Positions 56,071 to 64,000 of a DNA stretch of 64,000 nt are shown here, piece after piece. The notes beneath the pieces were generated by a model, which saw nothing but the letters and a program-made list of their open reading frames with translations, was not told the DNA's origin and did not search any database. Position 1 is the stretch's first letter. The number at the start of each line of letters is the position of its first letter. The stretch is from Liopterus haemorrhoidalis (taxonomy: Eukaryota; Arthropoda; Insecta; Coleoptera; Dytiscidae): positions 30,918,306 through 30,982,305 of the forward strand of contig OZ020616.1 of the NCBI GenBank assembly GCA_963971575.1, read 5' to 3'. The translations under genes and the position numbers were made by a program.

Positions 56071-58269
56071 GGAAACGGTGCTTACTAATAATAACAGATA
56101 TGCAGATGCTATCTGGTTTGTAGTGGAAGCAGAGCGGTAGCAATGTTTTTAGCGCTCTTGGCAAATAAAGTAAATTGATTAAACAAAAAAAGAGGTTCTC
56201 ACCCGCCAAATCCAAGTGATAAGCAAAACAAAAAAAAGTCCTCACCTCCACTTTTATTGACCAAGTATACACAATGGCGCCCCTGGCAAGTGCCCCGATG
56301 CCAACCCGTACCTACGGCTCTGAGTTGAAGATATACATACATACCTCTACTTTATTTCGAATTAATAGCATATATGTTATGCTTATGTCAGGTTGTACAG
56401 ATAACCTCTGTAAGGATTCAAAAAGAAAATTATGAAGAATAATTATTATTTCTGCTTTAAATATATAAGCATTTATGTATTGGGCCTGATAATAATTAGG
56501 CCCGATTAGAAGGGAAGCAAAGGGGACAAATGCACCCGGGCCCGTGCCGGTTGTTTAATTCTTGTTTTTCTGTAAATGAAAAGCTACAATAAATGAAATT
56601 TTGTTTAAGTAGTTAAGAAGTTTAGTGACAGCACTGTAGGTAAGACCTCACGACCCAGGTTACACAAATATAAATGTACCTACCTCTTTTAACTCCAAAC
56701 GAATTTTGAAGGCCACCTGCGGCCCACTTCCATTTTTTGATTAATAACCTCTTGGTAAAAATGTAGGTCCCAGTCCATCCTGGTTGCGCAGTATCAGTTT
56801 GCGGGGGAGGGGGGCAAATTTGAAGTTACGCCACTGTGAGTTGATGTAGTAATTTAGTCAACTTTTTAGTTTTTACGAAAGGGCGGGGAGGATATTTTTT
56901 GTACCAGAGCCCGTAATCGCTCTCCACGGTCTTAATTATTATTAAAAATGTACATATTTAAAGTATAATTCCCAAAACAAAAATTAAATTTAATTTTTTA
57001 TGTTGATAAATGTCAAGGGGTTTTCGTGTTAAAATATTGAATCTCTTTATGGACGCTTGTATTTTACAAGTACCATCAGATATCTTTTTAATCTATTAAT
57101 TAAAAATGACCTTCTTGTTTACACGGACATACATATGTGTCATTGAAAAATGCATTCACGAAAATAGGTACATAATTAGAATAGATTCGATCAAACATTC
57201 TCCCTATAATGCAGTCATGCTATGTAGGTCACATATGTACAATTGTAGTCAAATCAACAAAAAAGAACATCAATTCAATACATCAGCAAGAATAGATGAA
57301 AGGAAGCTCCATACTTATTTATCCAGTTAGAAATGATATTTTTTTTGATATATTGGATATATATTAAACGAATGTCCAATTTATGATATTAAAATAGAAT
57401 CATCTGATAATGAAGCAACATACATAGTAATAAAATTTTGTTATTTTATTGATTTAACATACCAAACAAACAATTCTGGGACTTGTTAGGTCAATAAGTA
57501 TATTAATACGCCTCGTTGTACCTAAAATATCATGGATCTATTCATACACGTTACTATAGGTACTTTCCTTTTACCAGAATACTTAGCTAACTTAAGTTAA
57601 TCAAGTCGTAAGAGCTTTCCATTAATATGAATACAAAAAAAAATCCTGCCCCTTGCCCCTGCTAAGGCATTTGTCGAATTTGTAAGCTTAGTTAAGTATT
57701 TTTACTCGTAAAAGGAAAGCACCTTAAGTAAGTAGCCCTTTATTATAACGATGATCTACTTTTCGATTAAATTTTGACAAAAATATAATGGTGCATCAAT
57801 AAAAGGGAAGTGAATTAAATGAAATGAGGAGAAGAAAAATAATTTTGAATAATACAAAATCTTGTACTTATATCTGTCTTTTTCTTCTTTTTTTGCCTCA
57901 TCCGAACGTTGGCTAGATCTCATTGACGTACATAAGGGTTTTAAACAATTGTTGTGGATACCAAACACACAAAATCATGTATTTCAAATACATTTTTACC
58001 CATTTTAGTATACGGTATACCTTGAAACGTACGAGAAATATATAATAACGGAAATAAACAAACAACGTCGCACAATACGCGTAAAAAAAAAAACAAAACA
58101 AAACAAGTGACGTCACTGAAATGTGTTAAACTAACGTAATGGACGAAATTTGGTTTCTGCACATGGGAGCCGCTACCATCCGCCTGTGTTTTTCTTATGT
58201 TGAACGAAGTCTATCATCATATCACTCCATATCTTACTTGCTGCCACTATGGTTCTATGAGGGCTACAA
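56071..58269. other. Intronic DNA with minisatellite-like and hAT fragments
   Basis: At 56188-56250 two units of an AAAAAAAG-GTCCTCACC-type repeat match those at 3185-3290 and 59040-59190. A hAT-like right end (GAAGTTACGCCACTG) lies at 56823-56837 without a confirmed left partner. The rest is AT-rich and unassigned. Confidence 0.45.
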
Positions 58270-58399
58270 TGGTTGTATCCCCATAAAGGGGTCCGAATGC
58301 AATTGATTTTTTGAGACCCCAAACAATTTCTTAACAATAAAAAAAACATTTTAACATCTTTATGAAAATACTAAAAAAAAATCGCGATATCTCTTCCCT

Positions 58400-58675
58400 T
58401 CATCTTGAAACCCCACATGCCGATCTTCTTCAACCACTTTGCGTACAGCATCGATGTTTTTTTGAATCACAACCGATTTTGGTCGACCTTCACGAGATTC
58501 ATCACTGACGGACTACGACGAAATTCTGCAAACTAATTGTAAACAGTCTTTTCTGATGGTGCTTCATTACCAAAAGTTGAACGAAGCGAATCTGTGCATT
58601 GTTGAGTTAGGCCTTTACTAAAACCCTAAAAAATCATCCAACGAAAACCTTCACGAGTAATATCCATTTTTTCAC
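58400..58675 (-). pseudogene. mariner transposase N-terminal remnant (second lineage)
   Basis: On the minus strand from about 58670: MDITREGFRWMIF, stop, then GLTQQCTDSLRSTFGNEAP, SEKTVYN, stop, FAEFRRSPSVMNLVK and DAVRKVVEEDRHVGFQ-like frames. The order GLTQQxCxxxLxxxFGxEAPSxxTVxxWFxEFRRG is the paired HTH region of mariner transposases, distinct from the two mariners elsewhere here. No catalytic part remains. Confidence 0.7.
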
Positions 58676-59002
58676 AAATTTGTTTTTTAACGCTCACTGT
58701 CAACAAACTACTCGGTCAATTTATAAGCTGCTACTGATTTCACAATAACAAATGTAAAATTTTACGAATATAGTAATGACACATTTCCATATTGCCATCT
58801 AGTGGTCGTTTGTAAAAACATAAAAGAGGGTTAAAAACGAAGGTTACTCGTAAGGGCTTTAATTCATTTGAAAATAAAAACATCACGGTTCATACTTAGG
58901 GTTCCATGGCAGTCCAAGCTGTGACTTAATTATTTGAGATATAAGAGAGTATTTGAAGTACTAGGAAAGAAAAGTTCAGTTTTTGAAAAAACCTGTTTAA
59001 TG

Positions 59003-59246
59003 TAGGGTGATCATTTTCTTAAGAAGGCAATGTGGGACGGAGCAAAAAAAAAGGTCCTCATCTCCCAAATCCAAGTGAAGAGCAAAAAAAAGGTCCTCAC
59101 CTCCCAAATCCAAGTGAAGAGAAAAAAAAGGTCCTCATCTCCCACAATCTAAGTGAAGAGCAAAAAAAAAAGTCCTCACCTCCCAAATCCAAAATGCGGG
59201 ACAATGCGGGACAAAATGTTAAAATGCGGGACGAATGGTCACCCTA
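59003..59246. mobile_element. hAT-like MITE (244 bp) filled with a minisatellite
   Basis: Left end TAGGGTGATCATTTTC; right end (reverse complement TAGGGTGACCATTCGTC). GTTTAATG is duplicated exactly (58995-59002, 59247-59254). Four tandem units of about 38-40 bp (GCAAAAAAAAGGTCCTCA, CTCCCAAATCCAAGTGAAGA) span 59041-59192. The repetitive open frame through it is an artefact. GTGGGACGG/GCGGGAC words match the MITE at 43257. Confidence 0.88.
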
Positions 59247-59254
59247 GTTTAATG

Positions 59255-60223
59255 ATAAATGGACGAATTAACAATCAACTTATCGAGTGGGAGACCTTTG
59301 GTGAATTCACATGGAATGACCCATGTTTCTTTCTCAATCATGTTTGCAAGGCATGTGCGAGACAGAAATATATAAATGTATAAAGTTGGTTGTTGATTCA
59401 TTCATTTGTCATTGAACAGACTTCTTTAAAAAACTGAATAGTATTTGAAATTCTAGGGAAGTATTTGTAATATTGGGAAATATTTAAAATACTTTTAAAG
59501 TATTCTGAATTTTTCAGACAACAAATATCAGTTGCAAATACCAAGAAGAAAGTATTTGCAAAACCAAAAGAGCTTTTTTTAAGTATTTGAAATATTGTAT
59601 TTCAAATATCTGAAAGTACTTTTTCAAGTAATGTACTTTATTTCAAATATTTCCAGCTTTGCCTATAAATATTGCAGTATTCAAAAATATATTGTATATA
59701 GGGAGTGTCGAATTGGCACGGGCAGTGCGTGGCCCGATTCTTGTATTTTGGCAGCCCGCAACCACTTCTTATACTATTATTTAAACGAAAATACCTCGTG
59801 AATGAATCTGTTCGGGCCGCGGCATCAAGACTTCGGCAAAGAGCGGAAAACCAATCGTCAGGCAATTACTGTTGCAGTTAGCCAAGGCCGTGCGATAGTC
59901 GGTGATTCCTCGTGACTCCAAATAATATACTCGTAAGCAGAGCTTTCAAATAGCACTTTTCTATAGGTGCAACTGTTGTGTACAGTATCAGTACGCTGAT
60001 TTCAACCTGTTTTTGTTTTGTTCGCTAAAGAAAATATTTTGGCAAAATTTAATTGTTATTATTTAAATTTTATTTCTTTATTTCCTTATAAATATTCAGA
60101 AAAATGGTGGATAATGAAAAAGAGAATGAGTAATAATATAAATACATAATGTGCGGCCCGGGTGAATTTTACTTGTTAGAAAAATGACCCAGGGCTGAAA
60201 TTATAATTTGATACCTCTGTTGT
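59255..60223. other. Intronic AT-rich DNA
   Basis: Multiple near-palindromic AAATATTT/AGTATTTGAAA words at 59430-59660. A GC-richer patch near 59700-59880 contains GGCACGGGCAGTGCGTGGCC. No gene. Confidence 0.45.
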
Positions 60224-61402
60224 AATTCACGGTAAGTTCATCGAAAATCAATTCATCGAAAATCAATTCATCGAAAATCAATTCATCGAATGATCAATTC
60301 ATCGAATCGTCAATTCATCGAAAAAAAATATTTTGTAAATATTTGAGAGGAATGCCGAGGGAATCGGAAAGTCAAAAAAGCAGTGGTCAATAAAAGTTGA
60401 GACTAAAAAAAACGAAACTGCGCATGTGTCACACCACACATGATTTGTTCAATGTACGGTGATTCTAAACAGTTGGCATTGTTATGTTAGTGTGAGTTTG
60501 TTTTGTCATTAAACTAGATGATGGGTAGCTCGCTTCGCTCGGCTTCTTCTAACCAAACCCTTACTAACCTAACCTAACCTAAGATAGTGTTTTGTCATTA
60601 AACTAGAAGATGGGTAGCTCGCTTCGCTCGGCTTCTTCTAACCAAACCCTTACTAACCTAACCTAACCTAAGATAGTGTGTTGTCATTAAACTAGAAGAT
60701 GGGTAGCTCGCTTCGCTCGGCCTCTTCTAACCAAACCCTTACTAACCTAACCTAACCTAAGATAGTGTTTTGACATTAAACTAGAAGATGGGTAGCTCGC
60801 TTCGTTCGGCTTCTTCTAACAAAACCCTTACTAACCTAACCTAACCTAAAATAGTGCTTTGTCCTTAAACTAGAAGATGGGTAACTCGCTCCGCTCGGTT
60901 TTAGACTTTTACTAACTAAACCTAACCCAATTACCTTGTTTTTAGATGCATAGTACTTTATTTTCTCCCATATTAGCCCAATTAAAATGCATATCATTGT
61001 GTATAAATTTATAAAAATTATTTGCGTGCAATTGCCCATAACCTGTCTTATTAAACCTTAAAAACAAAAAATTTATTTGTTTTATTATATAAGTTTTCTT
61101 ATTATATTTCTTTATTTATATTCAAACACTATGTCACTTTATTTACCTTTTTTTAAACCATATAAAAAAAATTTATGCAATTATTTCTTAGTCTGTCTAC
61201 TTTTATTGACCACTGCTTTTTTGACTCTGCGATCCCCTCGGCATTCCTCTCAAATATTTACAAAATATTTTTTTTCGATGAATTGACGACTCGATGAATT
61301 GATCATTCGATGAATTGATTTTCGATTAATTGATTTTCGATTAATTGATTTTCGATGAATTGATTTTCGATGAATTGATTTTGTATGAACTCGTCGGTTA
61401 CC
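60224..61402. mobile_element. Fold-back DNA transposon 3 (1.18 kb)
   Basis: The 9-bp word CTCTGTTGT flanks both ends exactly (60215-60223, 61403-61411). The arms are tandem 14-15 bp units AATCAATTCATCGAA (about 60240-60330) and inverted TTCGATGAATTGATT (about 61268-61385). They continue inward with matching unique sequence (TTTGTAAATATTTGAGAGG, ATGCCGAGGG, AAAGCAGTGGTCAATAAAAG on the left and their inverse on the right), for an arm of about 180-200 bp. The core carries the same 89-bp minisatellite as the fold-back element at 5821. No protein. Confidence 0.85.
60501..60935 (+). repeat. 89-bp minisatellite core with CCTAA units, array 2
   Basis: Units start at 60501, 60590, 60679, 60768 and 60857, exactly 89 bp apart. 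Unit sequence matches array 1 at 6097 (TTTTGTCATTAAACTAG ... GCTCGCTTCGCTCGGC ... AACCTAACCTAACCTAAG). The preceding 50 bp from 60451 is shared as well. The last unit is degenerate. Confidence 0.9.
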
Positions 61403-61548
61403 CTCTGTTGTATATCAACATTAACCATGCTGTGTGTCCTTTGTTATAATGATTAGGAAATGGTAACCCAGGTTGGGCGTTGGTCACCACTGTTCTATAT
61501 CATTACTCTTGTGAATTATACTACTTACAATGTTACTTTATGTTGCAG

Positions 61549-61695
61549 GCATTAGACTTATGGATGGCAGGATGTATGTTTTTCGTATTTATGGCACTTG
61601 GAGAATTTGTGGTAGTGAAAGTACTGGAAGTTCGTCTACATGAAGCCAGATTAATGATAATGCAGCAAAGTCTCAGTAAAAATTCGGTGACAAAG
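61549..61695 (+). CDS. Cys-loop ligand-gated chloride channel subunit, exon (TM3)
   Basis: Acceptor TTTATGTTGCAG, 147 nt (49 codons, phase 0), donor GTAAAA. It encodes ALDLWMAGCMFFVFMALGEF (TM3), VVVKVLEVRLHEARL and MIMQQSLSKNSVTK. YVK from the previous exon joins ALDLWMAGC in frame, the continuous TM2-TM3 loop of this channel family. The last residues begin the cytoplasmic loop. Confidence 0.95.
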
Positions 61696-61757
61696 GTAAA
61701 ATAAAATGACTTAGTAAGGTAAATTAATATTTTATTGAACACTCATTTGTATTTTAG

Positions 61758-61844
61758 AACGTGGATGATAATAACACAAATGATTTTATGCACGCACTAG
61801 AACAAGCGAGGAAACCAAATTTTATTCAATTATCTTGGATGACA
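61758..61844 (+). CDS. Cys-loop ligand-gated chloride channel subunit, exon (M3-M4 loop)
   Basis: A 62-bp intron separates it from the previous exon. Acceptor TTGTATTTTAG, 87 nt (29 codons, phase 0), donor GTAAGT. It encodes NVDDNNTNDFMHALEQARK, PNFIQLSWMT, a polar stretch suited to the variable cytoplasmic loop between TM3 and TM4. The exon assignment rests on clean splice sites and an unbroken frame. TM4 would follow downstream and was not found before 64000. Confidence 0.8.
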
Positions 61845-61939
61845 GTAAGTAGACCGTTCAAGTTTACATTTATATTCCCAAGTATATAGTCTATGTGAAA
61901 TGTTTAAGCGAAATTTATATTTTATTTAGTTGTCACAAG

Positions 61940-62335
61940 CCCACTTTTTAACGGTTGAATAGGACTTTTTCAAACAACATGATCAAATGCCCGATTCAAT
62001 CGTTAAAAGTCCCTAGATTTCATCATTTAGTTCCGCTTAAACCAGAGAAACAGACTATAGTCTACCCCAAAAGTTTAAGCGGAACTAAAGAGGATTTTTA
62101 TTTTCTTAAGTTGTAACGAGCTCACTTTTTAATGGCTATATGGGGCTTTCATTAAACAACATGATCAAAAGCCCTATTCAATCTTTGAAAGTTCCTAGAT
62201 TTGAAAATTTAATCCCGCTTAAAGCAAAGAAACAGACTATAGTCTATCCCAAATATTTAAGTGAAACAGGATTTTTTACTTTCTTAAGTTGTCACGAGCT
62301 CACGGTTAAATGTGGTTTTTATTAAGCAACTAGCA
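61940..62335. repeat. GCTTAAACC-type repeat, tandem copies
   Basis: About two units of 165-190 bp. Each contains TAGTTCCGCTTAAACC, AGAAACAGACTATAGTCTA, TTTAAGCGGAACTAAA and GTTGTAACGAGCTCACTTT. TAGTTCCGCTTAA and TTAAGCGGAACTA are inverted, so each unit can form a hairpin. Other copies: 33530-33600 (partial), 38100-38168 plus 39717-39900, and 63590-63870. It sits just downstream of the M3-M4 loop exon. Confidence 0.75.
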
Positions 62336-62442
62336 GACCCGTTGCCAACAACGTTGGCAAACTGATATCGAATAAAAATCAATATAAGCAGGAATCAATT
62401 ATTAAAATTTGCATGATTCTGCGTATATTAACAAAACAAAAA

Positions 62443-62765
62443 CGTTTCTTGATTATACCTAGGATATCTTAAAAAGCTGCTTAATGCGTGTCGTTTAAAA
62501 ATTAATATCGGGCCGAATACGGCCCGCGGGATACATGATGGACATGAATGGTATAGTTGTTTCTGATTATACCTAGAAAATCCTAAAAAGCTGATTAATG
62601 CGTGTCGTTTAAAAATTAATATCGGGCCGGGTACGGCCCGTGGGCCATATGCTGGACCTCAATGGTAAAGCTGTTTCTGATTATACCTAGGAAATCCTAA
62701 AAGCCGCTCAATGCGTGTCGTTTAAAAATAAATATAGGGCCAGACACGGCCCGCGGGCCTAACGT
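62443..62765. repeat. Tandem repeat, three units of 109-118 bp
   Basis: Units begin near 62445, 62563 and 62672 with TTTCTGATTATACCTAG, then ATGCGTGTCGTTTAAAAAT, ATATCGGGCC and ACGGCCCGCGGG. GC-rich GGGCCG/CGGCCC palindromes occur once per unit. Non-coding. Confidence 0.85.
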
Positions 62766-62838
62766 TAATTGACACAACATTCTTTAATTAAGCCAAGATA
62801 TATGCTGACTGGAGAGCTAAGAGCTATATTCTCGCTAA

Positions 62839-63474
62839 GACTAAACACATAGTGAAGCAGAGAGCAAAGCGGCGAAATTAAATAAATGAATTCCTGTTAA
62901 CACGCGCATAGTGGAGCGTACTGCAGCGAAGTTATATCGTTATTATAGTCGAGCAAAGCGACGCGTTCAAACAAATTTGATTTCTCTGCTATCATCGTTG
63001 CTAAAATAGTTGTTTAAAATGGATATTGAGGCATTTACAAGTAGTTCTCATTTATAAGAGGTATTTATAGTAGGTTCCGATTGAAATTTGTCCATTTTTT
63101 ACCAATTTATGTTGAATTTTTTCCAAAATATAATCAAACGTTGAAATACTCATGCAAAAATAAGAATGAAACTTTTCTGGATGTTCGCGGAGTTGCATAT
63201 AGAAATGATGAAATTCACCATGTATTTGTCTACTTTTATTTATTCTGTGAACATTGCACCTTCTAGTGTGTTTATTTTTATTTTTTAGTAAATAACAAAT
63301 TTTCAGGGAAGAGTTTTCTGTTAGTAAAAAATCCATTATAATTTTGTGAACTTTCTGCTCGATTTTAAACGCGTCACTATGTGTAGACACTCTTTTATAA
63401 GCGCGACATTCTTTCACTATTTCACTCTCCGCTTTCATCGCTGCTTTGCTCTCTGCTTCACTATGTACTTAGCC
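62839..63474 (-). mobile_element. PIF/Harbinger derivative (636 bp) with transposase N-terminus
   Basis: TAA flanks both ends (62836-62838, 63475-63477). The inverted ends (GACTAAACACATAGTGAAGC and, reverse complemented, GGCTAAGTACATAGTGAAGC) match for about 38 bp with few changes. Inside, a minus-strand frame (63438-63052) encodes a Harbinger transposase N-terminal segment; the catalytic DDE part is deleted. Confidence 0.85.
63052..63438 (-). pseudogene. Harbinger transposase, N-terminal fragment (128 codons)
   Basis: Open from ATG at 63438 and contains RRCNVHRINKSRQIHGEFHH, MQLREHPEKFHSYFCM and SISTFDYILEKIQHKL. The pattern RRWWVRPxNxxRxxxGEYHxL...RxxPExFxxYFRMSxxxFDxLLxxI is the conserved N-terminal region of PIF/Harbinger nucleases. 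The protein normally runs about 350-400 residues; here the DDE domain is gone. It lies within a TAA-flanked inverted-repeat element. Confidence 0.8.
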
Positions 63475-63589
63475 TAAGTAAGCTGCTGTCGGAGAACGTC
63501 GCTCTGACTGGTGGGGAACGACCGACCACACACCTCAAACCCCGCTAGCACCTAGGAACTTAGCGTTACGAGGATACACAGAAATTAGG

Positions 63590-63870
63590 GCTTTTATATA
63601 TATAATATGGTCAAAGGCCCGATTCAATCGTTGAAAGTTCCTAGTTCAAAATCTAGTTTCGCTTAAACCAAAGAAACAGACTATTATAATCTTCCAAATG
63701 TTTAAGTGGAATTAAGTGAAATTTTTATTTTCTTAAGTTGTCACCAGTTCACTTTTTAATGATTGAATTGGGCTTTTGTTAAACAAAATGGTCAAAAGCC
63801 TCATTCAATAATTAAAAGTCACTAGATTTCAAAAGTTCTAGTTCCGCTTAAACCAAAGAAACGTACTATA
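63590..63870. repeat. GCTTAAACC-type repeat copies
   Basis: About 1.5 units of the same family as 61940-62335: AAAGTTCCTAGTTCAAAATC, CGCTTAAACCAAAGAAACAG, CAGTTCACTTTTTAATG. No coding. Confidence 0.7.
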
Positions 63871-63890
63871 ATTTATATACTGGAAAAATA

Positions 63891-64000
63891 AATGCCAACC
63901 TATGGTAAATCTGAAAATCAACCTAAATTTAGTCAAGCAGAATTTTCATGTCCCTACAAGGTGCAATTAGAAATTGATGTGGCGTATGTAGAGCGTCTTA
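63891..64000 (+). other. Open, coding-like stretch at the window edge, unassigned
   Basis: From ATG at 63891 the frame is open to the end of the window: MPTYGKSENQPKFSQ, AEFSCPYKVQLEIDVAYVE. Its base composition is less AT-rich than its surroundings. An acceptor-like CTAAATTTAG lies inside it. I do not recognise the product, and it does not look like the TM4 part of the channel. It could be an exon of the channel loop, a transposon start, or chance. Confidence 0.25.

Noticed and set aside
59032..59383. Repetitive frame with PHLPNPSEE-type units
   Set aside because: It is a minisatellite inside a 244-bp MITE with a target duplication on both sides; no gene structure.

Overview
The window looks like nuclear DNA from an insect. 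It is AT-rich, it carries spliced exons of an invertebrate-type Cys-loop chloride channel, it contains the insect telomere-type pentamer (TTAGG/CCTAA) inside repeats, and it is packed with mariner, hAT, piggyBac, Harbinger, Helitron-like, Jockey/CR1-like and RTE-like elements. A hemipteran would fit, but I cannot fix the order from sequence alone.

The one host gene is on the plus strand. Four coding exons (23707-23847, 41015-41244, 61549-61695, 61758-61844) splice in phase. They encode the end of the ligand-binding domain, TM1-TM2, TM3 and the start of the intracellular loop of an anion-type pentameric ligand-gated channel subunit. The introns between them are about 17.2 kb, 20.3 kb and 62 bp. 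The rest of the ligand-binding domain and TM4 were not found. Most of the window is therefore intron or flanking DNA filled with transposons.

Layout. 1-10 kb: a Helentron-like non-autonomous element (HINE), a hAT-like MITE, and an RTE reading frame split by a 3.0-kb fold-back element that contains a second fold-back element. 10-14.3 kb: a dead antisense non-LTR retrotransposon. 14.3-19.3 kb: hAT and piggyBac derivatives, a Jockey-type fragment, and a tRNA-derived SINE inside a hAT element. 19.5-23.5 kb: a nearly intact PHD-finger/EN/RT non-LTR retrotransposon. 23.7 kb: channel exon. 24.5-25.9 kb: a mosaic HINE with about 720 bp of pure (GT)n. 27-28.5 kb: nested IS630/Tc1/mariner-type elements. 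31.6-35.1 kb: a hAT-bounded composite holding a Helitron helicase remnant and a dead mariner. 35.5-38 kb: an RTE remnant split by a hAT element. 38.2-45.6 kb: hAT elements, HINEs and the TM1/TM2 exon. 46.8-52.6 kb: a HINE, a DD41D (rosa-like) transposon with perfect 30-bp inverted repeats, a fold-back element holding a Harbinger MITE, and a hAT MITE holding a mariner. 54-61.4 kb: hAT and Harbinger MITEs and a fold-back element. 61.5-64 kb: the TM3 exon and the next exon, tandem repeats and a Harbinger derivative.

The least ordinary signal is a set of fold-back elements. They have different tandem-repeat arms and 8-9 bp target duplications, and two of them carry the same 89-bp minisatellite core with CCTAA units. 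Many insertions are supported by exact target duplications, and two of them by restoration of the interrupted reading frame, so the order of insertion can be read from the sequence.
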